Part shown: piece by piece, positions 44,440 through 52,400 of the stretch | Numbering within the stretch: the stretch's first letter is position 1 | Layout of the letters: the number at the start of each line of letters is the position of its first letter | Origin: Parahaliea maris | GTDB lineage: Bacteria; Pseudomonadota; Gammaproteobacteria; Pseudomonadales; Halieaceae | Length of the DNA: 64,000 nucleotides | Direction of reading: 5' to 3' | Assembly: GCF_008064665.1 (NCBI RefSeq) | Contig: NZ_VRZA01000004.1 | Coordinates: 310,001 to 374,000, forward strand | Notes under the pieces: generated by a model | The model's input: only the letters and a program-made list of their open reading frames with translations | Databases searched by the model: none | Told to the model about the DNA's origin: nothing | Made by a program: the position numbers and the translations under genes

Positions 44440-46287
44440 TCACGGGGTGTACCAGATGGGTGAACTGTACACCCTTTCCTGGATCGTTGGGGGATGTCCG
44501 GTTTCCTCGATGTCGATACCCAGCGCGATGGCGTCCAGCAGGGAGTAGCGCGGTGTCGGGATCTCCAGTACCCGGGCGTAGTAGAAGGCGCGCTGGGCGG
44601 GGTCGAAGTCGGGGTCAGTCCAGACGGTCGTAAAGCCGGTGGCGCCGATGGTATTGGTGTATTCCCCGGTTTCCAGGTCCACCGTGTTGCCTACCAGTTC
44701 GGCGCCATCATCGCGCCCGCCTGACAGAACCACGTCATACACCGTTTCCGCCGTGCTGCCGTCCGCCTTGAGCCAGCCCTTCACGATCTGCAGGCGGTCG
44801 AGATTGGCGCCATTGGGGTCTTTCATCGCGGCCAGCAGGAAGGTGGGGGTTTTGCTCTTCTCTCCCTTCAGGTCGCCGCCCATCGGAACGCCCTTCGCGT
44901 AGCCGACTGCAGCGAGGTCCTGTGCCTGGGTATCGGTGGCGTCGAACTCAAAGCCGCCAAAGAAACGCAGGGTAATGCGCGGCCCGGTAGTGGCGTACAC
45001 CTCGCGCCGCATGAAGGCGTCAAAGATCGCCTGGCGGGTATTCTCCGTGGCCCACACGCCGGCATAACCGGCGGCTCCCATATCCCAGCCCCTGGAACCG
45101 CCGATACCGGTGAGGTGAGGGCGCAGGCCGGGGCGGGAATCGTGTTGGCCCTTGCCAGCGAAATTGTCCTCTTCCACTGCACTCATGCCGGTGTGGCTGT
45201 CGGTGCTGCCGATGACGCCGACCTTGAAGGGATTGGTGCCCAGTTGTTCCTCCCAGGCCAGGCCCCGTTTCAAGCCGGCGCGCACGTAGTCACCCTCGGT
45301 GGGGTCCGGAGTGCGTCCGTCAGGCGTCAGCACGAATGGGAAGGTCTCGAAGTCGGCGAATTCATCCGTCGGGGAGAGCAGGGGATGGGTTTCGCTGTCG
45401 CCCTTGATCTGGGTGATCTCAATCACCCGTTCCCACTTCTCCCGGGCCCGGGCGTACTCTGCATCCAGCGGATCACCGCTCTGGTCCACCAGCGGGAACA
45501 TCTGGCCCATGCTGATATTGCCATTGTGGGGAATGGCGACAAAGTCGGCCCCGGTGCGTGCGCTGGTCTCCTCCAGCCAGGCCCAGAGATCCTGTGGGTC
45601 ACCGCTCTCCAGTGAACTGTAGGGAAGGAACTGACGGGCCACGTCGCCGCCCTGGGGCGTGAAGACGACCCGGTGCAGGTTGCCGACCTTGGGCTGGGCA
45701 CTCCACTCCCAGCCGATGAACGCAGTGAATTCACCGGGCGTATCGTGACGCTCCACGGTGTCAATATTGGCCTCCCAGGTGGGGCGACGTTTGTCGCCGG
45801 CATGCATGTCGGCCACCAGTTCCGGCGCGGTTAATCCGGATTCAGACGGCAAGCCGCTGCCAAGGCGCACGATCTCGTCGTAGACCGCCTGCAACTCCTC
45901 CTCGGTGCGTTGCCCGCCGACCCTGGCCAGGGCCTTGCCCGCGTTGGTGTTGGCAATTGCCGGGTCACCTTCGAACAGGCGCACGATGGAGCCCACCAGT
46001 TCCGCATGGTCTGCCACCACGGCGAAATCCAGCGGCGTGTTCAGCTGCCAGCGTACCTGCGTGGTGGGGCTAACCACCGGCAGGCCGCGGGCAAAGCGCA
46101 GTGCCGTGTCCGGGGTCGAGGTCGGGGTGTTGAACAGGTAGACGTCGAAAGAATTGCTGGTGTGCAGGTGGGTGTCACCCCAGTACACCTGGGTGGGGAG
46201 CGGATCGGTAGCCTGTCCTGTCGCAGGTGAGAGCGCGACGAGCATCGTCAGGGCAGCCGCGGCGGGCCGCAGGGACATCCAGTTCAT
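44440..46287 (-). CDS. Exported DUF3604 protein, PHP-like (copy 3)
   Basis: 615 residues: signal peptide (1-26), then WGDTHLHTSNSF (His40, His42), VVADHAELVG, PHNGNISMGQMF and GSTDSHTGMS, spaced as in copies 1 and 2, and the ending VYSSPIWYTP. The shared motif set (H-x-H, D-H, H-N-G-N, D-x-H) suggests several bound metals as in PHP phosphoesterases; this is inference. ATG 46287 follows GAGGAAGG. It lies in tandem with copy 2 (87 bases apart), but the two differ clearly in sequence, so they are old paralogues or have different substrates rather than a recent duplication. Confidence 0.88.
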   Translation of the reverse strand: MNWMSLRPAAAALTMLVALSPATGQATDPLPTQVYWGDTHLHTSNSFDVYLFNTPTSTPDTALRFARGLPVVSPTTQVRWQLNTPLDFAVVADHAELVGSIVRLFEGDPAIANTNAGKALARVGGQRTEEELQAVYDEIVRLGSGLPSESGLTAPELVADMHAGDKRRPTWEANIDTVERHDTPGEFTAFIGWEWSAQPKVGNLHRVVFTPQGGDVARQFLPYSSLESGDPQDLWAWLEETSARTGADFVAIPHNGNISMGQMFPLVDQSGDPLDAEYARAREKWERVIEITQIKGDSETHPLLSPTDEFADFETFPFVLTPDGRTPDPTEGDYVRAGLKRGLAWEEQLGTNPFKVGVIGSTDSHTGMSAVEEDNFAGKGQHDSRPGLRPHLTGIGGSRGWDMGAAGYAGVWATENTRQAIFDAFMRREVYATTGPRITLRFFGGFEFDATDTQAQDLAAVGYAKGVPMGGDLKGEKSKTPTFLLAAMKDPNGANLDRLQIVKGWLKADGSTAETVYDVVLSGGRDDGAELVGNTVDLETGEYTNTIGATGFTTVWTDPDFDPAQRAFYYARVLEIPTPRYSLLDAIALGIDIEETGHPPTIQERVYSSPIWYTP

Positions 46288-46362
46288 AAGCCTTCCTCAT
46301 AGTGTGTCGGGCCTGGCTCCACGGTGGGGGCAGCCTGGATTACTGCGGGATTGCGGTAAACC

Positions 46363-46390
46363 GGGCCTGCGTCGTGGAGACCCCAGGCCC
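46363..46390 (-). other. Junction inverted repeat between SDR and DUF3604 copy 3
   Basis: GGGCCTG and CAGGCCC are complementary over 7 bp with a 14-base loop, in the 117-base gap. It is the weakest of the five junction repeats in this cluster. No T run follows. Confidence 0.35.
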
Positions 46391-46404
46391 TCACAGGTTA
46401 GGCC

Positions 46405-47178
46405 CTAATTCATGACAATGCCACCATCGACCATCATGCACTGGCCGGTAATGTAATCGGCGTCGGGGGAAGCCAGGAACGACACGAATTTCGCCACATC
46501 CTCGGGCTGTTCCATGCGTTTGAGGGTAATCATCCCCTGCGCGGCCTCGACCATGCTGCCACGGGGTGTGCCCATGACCTCGCTGGCGCGGGAGTCGATG
46601 GTCTCCCACATGCCGGTGTCGACGATACCCGGGCAGTAGGCGTTCACCGTGATGCCGTGGTCGGCGAATTCCCGGGCCATGATCTGGGTCAGCCCGCGCA
46701 CCGCGAACTTGGACGCGCCGTAGGTACCGAGCAGTGGATGCCCGAGGAAGCTGGCGACGCTGCCGGCGTTGATGATCTTGCCACCACCCTGGGTCATCAT
46801 CTGTTGCGCCGCGGCCTGGGCGCACCACAGTACACCTTTCACGTTAATGGAGAACAGCCTGTCGAAATCGTCCTCCTGAATGTTCAGGATCGGGTCGACC
46901 TGCACGATGCCGGCATTGCACACCATGACGTCGAGACGGCCAAACTCGCCGACCACGGTTTCCACCAGGCGGAATACCTGGTCCCGCTGGCTGATATCGC
47001 CCTGAACCCCTATGGCGGTGACGCCTTCGGCCTGCAACGCTTCCGCCGTGGCCTGGGCGGTCGCCTCATCGATATCGTTGACCGCGACAGATAAGCCGTC
47101 CTGGCCGAGGCGGCTGGCGATCGCTTTACCGATGCCCATGCCCGCACCGGTCACGAGGGCTACACGTTTTACTGACAT
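46405..47178 (-). CDS. Short-chain dehydrogenase/reductase
   Basis: A 257-residue SDR with the NAD(P) glycine motif GAGMGIG, NNAG-equivalent CNAGI, catalytic Ser and YGASK (Tyr-x3-Lys), and a closing ITGQCMMVDGGIV. The sequence resembles acetoin/2,3-butanediol-type dehydrogenases (BudC-like), though SDR substrates cannot be assigned this way. ATG 47178 has GAGGAA six bases upstream; the frame's first ATG, two codons earlier, is too close to that site. It sits between the TonB receptor and the DUF3604 pair, so it probably oxidises or reduces an alcohol or ketone in the same pathway. Confidence 0.9.
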   Translation of the reverse strand: MSVKRVALVTGAGMGIGKAIASRLGQDGLSVAVNDIDEATAQATAEALQAEGVTAIGVQGDISQRDQVFRLVETVVGEFGRLDVMVCNAGIVQVDPILNIQEDDFDRLFSINVKGVLWCAQAAAQQMMTQGGGKIINAGSVASFLGHPLLGTYGASKFAVRGLTQIMAREFADHGITVNAYCPGIVDTGMWETIDSRASEVMGTPRGSMVEAAQGMITLKRMEQPEDVAKFVSFLASPDADYITGQCMMVDGGIVMN

Positions 47179-47197
47179 AATCATTTCCTCGAAATTG

Positions 47198-47222
47198 GCC
47201 GGCTGCCTGTCACGCAGCCGGC
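47198..47222 (-). other. Junction hairpin after the TonB receptor gene
   Basis: GCCGGCTGC and GCAGCCGGC form a perfect 9-bp GC-rich stem with a 7-base loop, between the receptor stop and the SDR ribosome site. On the minus strand it is followed by CAATTTCG, so it could terminate weakly. It may also shield the receptor mRNA from 3' decay. Confidence 0.6.
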
Positions 47223-47251
47223 ATTGAGTCCTTCAGGTCCGTTGTCGGCAA

Positions 47252-49735
47252 TCAGAAGCGGTAGCTTGCCTGCAGGGCGTAGGACCGCAGCCGGCTCATG
47301 GAATGAAAGCCGTTGCCGTTCGCCAGCGGTTGGTCATTGCTGTTGTAGCTGACCTCTTCGTCGGTGAGGTTTTTGCCGATCAGGGCGACTTCCCAGGTGC
47401 CGTTGTATTCGCCAAGGCTCAGGCGAAAATCCAGCATCGTGAAGCTGTCCTGGTAACCGATCAGGGGGTCCAGGTCGCCGACAGTGGCAAACTCGTCCGA
47501 ATAGTTGATGTTGAGTACCGCGCGGGCTTCGAGCGAATCGCCAACCGGCATGCCGTAATCAAAGTTGAGATTGAAGGCCACTTCCGGTGAAAACCCGGTG
47601 TTGTCTCCCTTGGCGTCGCGGAAGCCGTTGACGCAGCCGGGTTTATATTCCGGGTGTCCTGGATCTACCAGCTGGCTGGCCCAGCAGGGTGCGGTATCCC
47701 ATTTGTCATAGGTGGAATCCAGCAGTGATCCCGCCGCACTGATGGTGAGGTTGTCCGTAGCGGCCCACTGCAGGTCCAGTTCGAGCCCCTGGGAAACAAT
47801 TTCCGCCGCATTCACCACCACGAAGCCTGTCGCTCCGTCGAATACACTGACCTGGCTGTCGGATATCTCGTTGCGGAACACGGCGGCATTCAGGCGCATG
47901 CCGCCGTCGAGCAGGGTCGTCTTGATCCCGAGTTCCATTGCCAGTGACTCTTCCTCATCGTACTCGAACAGTCCCGCTCGGGGACCAACCGATTCCTTGA
48001 GAAAACGCGCATCGAAACCGCCGCCCTTGACGCCGGTCGAAGCCGTTGCGTAGATCAGCGTATCTTCGCCAGCGTCGAATTCGAAGTTCAGATACCAGTC
48101 GACAAAGTCTTCGTCGCGTTTGCGATTGACGAACTCGTGCTCATAGGTTCCCAGCAGTCCGGAATCGTTCCATACCGTGGCATCGATGGCAGATGCCACC
48201 GGCGCCAGCTCCTGGGTAAAGCGGTCGTACTCCTCGGCGCTGTCACCGTAGGCAAAGGTACCAGCGGGGGCGCCAACGGTGCTGCTGAAGTCCCAGCCGG
48301 CTGTAAAACGTTTTCTGAGCTGCCGATTGACCTCTTTTTCCTCCTCGGAATAACGCAGGCCGAGTGTACCGCGCAAGCGATCGGTCATATTCCAGGTGAT
48401 CGAACCAAACACAGCCCACTGTTTCTGCGACTGGTCGAAGTCGTAGTCACGGGTAACGTTCGGAGCGCCGAAGGCGGCGGTGCCGAAGGCATCCAGTGCC
48501 CGGTAGTAGAGGTCTGCATCGTGGTAGTAAAGGCCGGTAATATATTCGAAGGTTTCACCGGCCGGGGAGGTCAGGCGCACTTCCTGGCTGAACTGCTCAT
48601 AATCCTCGATGGCATCGACCTCAATGAAAGGCAGCGCAGAGAAGTCACAGTCACAGATATCCCGGTAATCGTACTGGGCAAGACCGGAAATCAGGGTCAG
48701 GGTATGTTCGCCCAGGAACATCTCGACATTGATGTGGCCCACGTCCATTTCATTCTTGCTGCCCTCCGGCTTGTCGGGAAAGCCCGGTACGCCGGGTGGT
48801 ATAACGCCCAGGGCCGTGAGAATCGCGCCACCGTCGTTGACCACGGCGCGTTCGTCATCGATAGCCTCGATACCGTCACCGCCGGTGGCATAGGCCACCG
48901 ACGCGCGATTCAGCTGGGTGATCAATGCGGCTGTTCCGTTGTAGGGCACCTCGGCGACGCGCCCGAGCTGGGTGATGGAGCCGTTCTGTTCAAATTCGCT
49001 GTGCTCCCACTTGGCATTGACCACTACCGTGTCGGTCACGTCCCACTGTAGCGATATCCTCAGTGTCTCATCGTCCCGCTCGGGAGCATCGTCGCCGGTA
49101 ATGACATTGTCCAGGTAGCCATCGAGCTGGTAATTGCGGTACGCCAGCCGGCCCCGCAGGCTGTCTGTCAGTGGCCCGGAGACCACGCCGTTGAATTCTG
49201 TTTCGCCGTAGCTGCCATAAAGACCCTGGATGGAACCTTCGAATTCATCCGTGGGCCTGGCGGTGTGCAGACTCAGCGCGCCGCCAATGGTGTTCTTGCC
49301 GAACAGTATGCTCTGCGGTCCGCGCAGGACTTCGATGCGGTCGAGGTCCATGAAGGGAGCGCGGGATAGCTGGTGGCGACCCATGAAGATGCCGTCGTGA
49401 AAAATGGCCACCGATTGCTCGATACCCTGGTTGGCGCCGGGTGTGCCGACACCGCGAATGAACAGGAAGTTGCCGACGGGGTTCTGTGCAACCGTCACCG
49501 CCGGCATGTTCATGGTGAAATCTTCCATCTTGGTGATGGCTTGCTCGTTGATCTGGGCACCGCTCATCGCCACCATGGAAATGGGCACGTCCTGAAGTGA
49601 TTCAGAGCGCTGTTGTGCCGTGACGATGACTTCCTCCAGCTGCGCACTGGCAACTGTCGCCTGGCAGGCCAGGATGGCCGCGGCCAGTCGTTTCAGTGGA
49701 ACTCTCTGTTGCTTCGCGCCTACGGTATAGGTCAT
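47252..49735 (-). CDS. TonB-dependent outer membrane receptor
   Basis: An 827-residue receptor that imports a substrate across the outer membrane with energy from TonB. Signal peptide (about 1-31, ASA), TonB box LEEVIVTAQQR directly after it, plug domain (about 45-160, FIRGVGTPGANQGIEQS, VEVLRGPQSILFGKNTIGGAL-like string IEVLRGPQSILFGKNT) and a 22-strand barrel ending LRSYALQASYRF. The family resembles the catabolic receptors of sphingomonads and marine gammaproteobacteria rather than siderophore receptors, from the sequence style and its neighbours. ATG 49735 follows GAGGAA. Flanked on both sides by perfect 9-bp hairpins. Substrate unknown. Confidence 0.93.
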   Translation of the reverse strand: MTYTVGAKQQRVPLKRLAAAILACQATVASAQLEEVIVTAQQRSESLQDVPISMVAMSGAQINEQAITKMEDFTMNMPAVTVAQNPVGNFLFIRGVGTPGANQGIEQSVAIFHDGIFMGRHQLSRAPFMDLDRIEVLRGPQSILFGKNTIGGALSLHTARPTDEFEGSIQGLYGSYGETEFNGVVSGPLTDSLRGRLAYRNYQLDGYLDNVITGDDAPERDDETLRISLQWDVTDTVVVNAKWEHSEFEQNGSITQLGRVAEVPYNGTAALITQLNRASVAYATGGDGIEAIDDERAVVNDGGAILTALGVIPPGVPGFPDKPEGSKNEMDVGHINVEMFLGEHTLTLISGLAQYDYRDICDCDFSALPFIEVDAIEDYEQFSQEVRLTSPAGETFEYITGLYYHDADLYYRALDAFGTAAFGAPNVTRDYDFDQSQKQWAVFGSITWNMTDRLRGTLGLRYSEEEKEVNRQLRKRFTAGWDFSSTVGAPAGTFAYGDSAEEYDRFTQELAPVASAIDATVWNDSGLLGTYEHEFVNRKRDEDFVDWYLNFEFDAGEDTLIYATASTGVKGGGFDARFLKESVGPRAGLFEYDEEESLAMELGIKTTLLDGGMRLNAAVFRNEISDSQVSVFDGATGFVVVNAAEIVSQGLELDLQWAATDNLTISAAGSLLDSTYDKWDTAPCWASQLVDPGHPEYKPGCVNGFRDAKGDNTGFSPEVAFNLNFDYGMPVGDSLEARAVLNINYSDEFATVGDLDPLIGYQDSFTMLDFRLSLGEYNGTWEVALIGKNLTDEEVSYNSNDQPLANGNGFHSMSRLRSYALQASYRF

Positions 49736-49782
49736 GACGCATTCCTCTTGTTAGAGATTATTATGGGCTTGTCTTTATTGGA

Positions 49783-49806
49783 GGGCGGCCGTAGTGCCGG
49801 CCGCCC
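49783..49806 (-). other. Junction hairpin between cupin and TonB receptor genes
   Basis: GGGCGGCCG and CGGCCGCCC form a perfect 9-bp all-GC stem around a 6-base loop. The minus strand continues TCCAATAAAG, with no T run. Located 18 bases after the cupin stop and about 48 bases before the receptor ATG. Confidence 0.6.
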
Positions 49807-49824
49807 CCGCGGAGCCGTGATGTT

Positions 49825-50328
49825 TCAGTCGGTGGAGTACCCGGCGTTCTTGCCTGGTTTGATGTAACGCGGCGTGATTCCCTGGGTTTTCGCCACGGCC
49901 AGCAACACGTCCTCGATCCAGCCGGCATCCATGATGTTGACGAAATTGCCCTCGTCGTCGAAGTTGATGTTGGCGCCCTCGACCACCATGAAACCGTCGC
50001 TGCCCTCGGAATCCTCCGGGCAGTGGAAGGTGTGGATCGAACCGCCGGGCTCGTACAGATAACTGCCGCCGGTCTGGGGTTGGTCCGGGTATTCCAGGTA
50101 GTGCCACATGCCCGACAGGGTGTAGAAGTGCACAACGCCTGTGTGGAAGTGCTTGGGCAGGGTGGTGCCGGGGTGGAAGCGAACCCGCAGTACCCACACG
50201 CCGTTTTCCGTGTCGAGGAACAGTGGCCAGACATCGACGCCCGGCAGGGCGTCCACGACGATCGGTTCCTGGTTGGTATTGAGGGTGAGTAGAAAATCCT
50301 GGTGATTGATGGTTTCCGGGAGTGCCAT
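49825..50328 (-). CDS. Cupin, 2,4'-dihydroxyacetophenone dioxygenase-like
   Basis: A 167-residue single-domain cupin. Motif 1 is TLPKHFHTGVVHFYTLSG (His60, His62, His67) and motif 2 is YLYEPGGSIHTFHCP (His99). The spacing of His60, His62 and His99 matches the three metal ligands of 2,4'-dihydroxyacetophenone dioxygenase (DAD), which cleaves the C-C bond next to the ring to give 4-hydroxybenzoate and formate. The family also contains acetylacetone-cleaving and purely regulatory cupins, so C-C cleavage is a hypothesis. No signal peptide, so cytoplasmic. It lies 60 bases after an SDR that could make a suitable ketone. ATG 50328 after AAGAGGCAAC. Confidence 0.8.
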   Translation of the reverse strand: MALPETINHQDFLLTLNTNQEPIVVDALPGVDVWPLFLDTENGVWVLRVRFHPGTTLPKHFHTGVVHFYTLSGMWHYLEYPDQPQTGGSYLYEPGGSIHTFHCPEDSEGSDGFMVVEGANINFDDEGNFVNIMDAGWIEDVLLAVAKTQGITPRYIKPGKNAGYSTD

Positions 50329-50353
50329 GGTTGTTGCCTCTTATAGAGTGGGG

Positions 50354-50374
50354 GGCCTCACGACCGGTGAAGCC
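50354..50374 (-). other. Junction hairpin between SDR and cupin genes
   Basis: GGCCTCAC and GTGAAGCC pair over 8 bp with one mismatch that becomes a G-U pair in the minus-strand RNA; loop of five. Located in the 60-base gap. No T run follows. Confidence 0.45.
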
Positions 50375-50388
50375 GTTGCTTGGGTTAC

Positions 50389-51165
50389 TCAGGCGCTTGC
50401 GAAGCGCTGGGTCAGGGGATACTTGAAGCCGCTGAAGCCATCGCCGGCCTCTACGGTGGTGCCGTTGATACAACCGGCTTCGTCGCTGGCGAGAAAGGCG
50501 ACCACCCGGGCAATTTCTTCGGGCTCGATCAGGCGCTCACGCATCTGTTCGCGGGTGATGTGCTCGAGCAGGCCCAAGGCCTTGTAGCCTTCGATGATCG
50601 GTGTGTTGACGCGTCCCGGCGCCACGGCGCAGACGCGAATATTGTGCGGGGCGAATTCCAGTGCGGCACATTTGGTCATCATGTCCACGGCGGCCTTGCT
50701 CACGTTGTAGCTGAAGGTCAATTCCGACGCCATGGTGCCGTATACCGAGGAGGTGTTGACGATCACGCCGGGGCGGTCGAGCTCGACGAATTTTCTGCCG
50801 GCTGCGAGGATGCCGTAATACACACCGTTCTGGTTAACTGCGGTGATGGGGTCGTAATCCTGCGCCGGCTCGTGCTCCAGCAGCAGTTTGGGGGCGCCGG
50901 TGCCGGCATTGTTCATGACAACGTCGAGCGTGCCGAAGGTCTCGACCGCTCTGTCCATCGCACTGGTCACTGCCGTGAAATCGGAGACGTCCAGCACCAT
51001 GGTGGCGACCGAGTCACCCAGTTCCTGTTGCAGATCGGCGAGGGCGGGAGCCGAGAGGTCTGTCGCCAGTACCCGGGCGCCCTGTGAGACGAATGTACGC
51101 GTGATGGCTTTGCCGATACCGCCGCAGGCGCCGGTCAGGACGGCAACCTTACCTTCTAGTGACAT
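50389..51165 (-). CDS. Short-chain dehydrogenase/reductase, first gene of the catabolic cluster
   Basis: A 258-residue SDR with GACGGIGKAI (glycine motif), NNAGTG, catalytic Ser (NTSSVYG) and YNVSK (Tyr-x3-Lys), and the C-terminal INGTTVEAGDGFSGFKYP. I chose ATG 51165, ten bases after ACGAGGAA; the longer frame to 51216 lacks a ribosome site. It is divergent from the AraC regulator, with candidate operator repeats between them. The likely role is oxidation of an alcohol in the pathway that the cupin and DUF3604 enzymes serve; the actual substrate is unknown. Confidence 0.9.
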   Translation of the reverse strand: MSLEGKVAVLTGACGGIGKAITRTFVSQGARVLATDLSAPALADLQQELGDSVATMVLDVSDFTAVTSAMDRAVETFGTLDVVMNNAGTGAPKLLLEHEPAQDYDPITAVNQNGVYYGILAAGRKFVELDRPGVIVNTSSVYGTMASELTFSYNVSKAAVDMMTKCAALEFAPHNIRVCAVAPGRVNTPIIEGYKALGLLEHITREQMRERLIEPEEIARVVAFLASDEAGCINGTTVEAGDGFSGFKYPLTQRFASA

Positions 51166-51241
51166 GGTGATTCCTCGTGGTGGTCCACAGTTGTTATGTT
51201 TCGGAATGGTGCCCACTCTACTCCGGCCTTTGAGCAGAAAC

Positions 51242-51272
51242 TTGACATTTTCTACATATTAGTTGATATTTT
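51242..51272. promoter_or_regulatory. 21-bp-spaced direct repeats, candidate AraC operator
   Basis: TTGACATTTT (51242-51251) and TTGATATTTT (51263-51272) are direct repeats with a 21-base period, two helical turns, in the divergent gap between the SDR and AraC genes. AraC-family dimers bind such tandem half-sites. The stretch is AT-rich against GC-rich surroundings, and TAATAT-like -10 sequences occur on the minus strand near it. Confidence 0.5.
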
Positions 51273-51303
51273 ACGCAATCTGGTGGAGGAGATTCCCTAA
51301 CAG

Positions 51304-52308
51304 ATGTACCGAGTGCGGATTGGCGGTATCGAGGGCATTGAGCGGCTGTTGCGGGAGCGGGGCGAGAACCCGGTAGCTCTGCTCGCCAGCACCGGACTGA
51401 GCCCGGCGCAGCTGCGCGACCCTGATCAGTACATCGCCTACACCAAAATGGCCGAATTGCTGCATGTCTGTAGCGAGGCCTGCAAGGAGCCGCTGTTCGG
51501 GCTGCTGCTGGGACAACGGCAGGGGATCGGGGTGCTGGGGGCGCTGCCGCTGATCGCCTCCCGAGCCTCCACCGTGGCCGAAGCGATCAAGGTCGCCGAG
51601 CGCTATCTGTACCTGCACGCCAGCGGCCTGCGCCTGGTGCTCTCGGTGCAGGAGACCAGTGCCAGGCTGGAGCTCAGCATCGCTATCGGCCAGTCGCCGG
51701 GGTTCGAACAACTCATGCAGTTGAGCCTGGCCCAGGCGGCCCGGTTTCTTGCCGTCATGGCGGACAGTGACCCGTACGCACTCCCCATTTACCTGCGGCA
51801 GCCCCGGCCACAGGATGGCTCCGGGCAGGGGGTGACACAGTATCAACACCTGCATTTTGACCAGAGCTTCGATGGCGTTGGGCTGGCCGCGCAGTATCTG
51901 GCGCGGCCAGCCCACCTCGATGTCGATACCCTCAACCGGCATCTCGAGGAGTATGTGGGCAGGCTGCAGACCCTGTACCCCAATCAACTCGAAGAGCAGG
52001 TGGCCGACGTGATCAGTCGCTTGCTGCCCACGGGGGAATGTTCGCTGGCGGAGATTGCGGCAACACTGAACCTGCGACCGCGTACCCTGCAGGCCAGGCT
52101 CAGCGCCAGGGGTACGGGTTACGGCGATATCCTGCGGGAAACGCGCTTCAACCTGGCCTGTCAGCACCTGTCGGAACCCCGGGTCAGTATTACCGAACTC
52201 GCCCTGCAGCTGGGCTATGCCGACGTCGCCGTGTTCAGCCGGCACTTCAAGGCCTGGAGTGGCCATTCCCCCCGGGCCTGGCGCAATAACCAGGGCGCGA
52301 TGGCCTGA
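51304..52308 (+). CDS. AraC-family regulator of the catabolic cluster
   Basis: A 334-residue regulator of the same type as the one at 37106: N-terminal ligand domain (about 15-205; IAYTKMAELLHVC, FGLLLGQRQGIGVLGAL) and C-terminal AraC DNA-binding domain (about 235-330; LNLRPRTLQARLSARG and VSITELALQLGYADVAVFSRHFKAW, quoted in part). It is GC-rich like the core genome. Divergent from the six-gene minus-strand cluster, it most likely activates it in response to the pathway substrate. GGAGG lies 16 bases before the ATG at 51304. Confidence 0.92.
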   Translation: MYRVRIGGIEGIERLLRERGENPVALLASTGLSPAQLRDPDQYIAYTKMAELLHVCSEACKEPLFGLLLGQRQGIGVLGALPLIASRASTVAEAIKVAERYLYLHASGLRLVLSVQETSARLELSIAIGQSPGFEQLMQLSLAQAARFLAVMADSDPYALPIYLRQPRPQDGSGQGVTQYQHLHFDQSFDGVGLAAQYLARPAHLDVDTLNRHLEEYVGRLQTLYPNQLEEQVADVISRLLPTGECSLAEIAATLNLRPRTLQARLSARGTGYGDILRETRFNLACQHLSEPRVSITELALQLGYADVAVFSRHFKAWSGHSPRAWRNNQGAMA

Positions 52309-52400
52309 GCGGTCAATCCCGCTCGCTGCTGCGGACTTCCTTCCCCGCCCCCGCGCCGCTGGTGTATCCTAGCGCCTTTTGCAGTAAGGCAACGACCGGC

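Noticed and set aside
42520-46287. Recent tandem duplication of DUF3604 genes
   Set aside because: The two adjacent copies share motifs but differ clearly in most of their sequence and in the first metal motif, so this is not a recent duplication.
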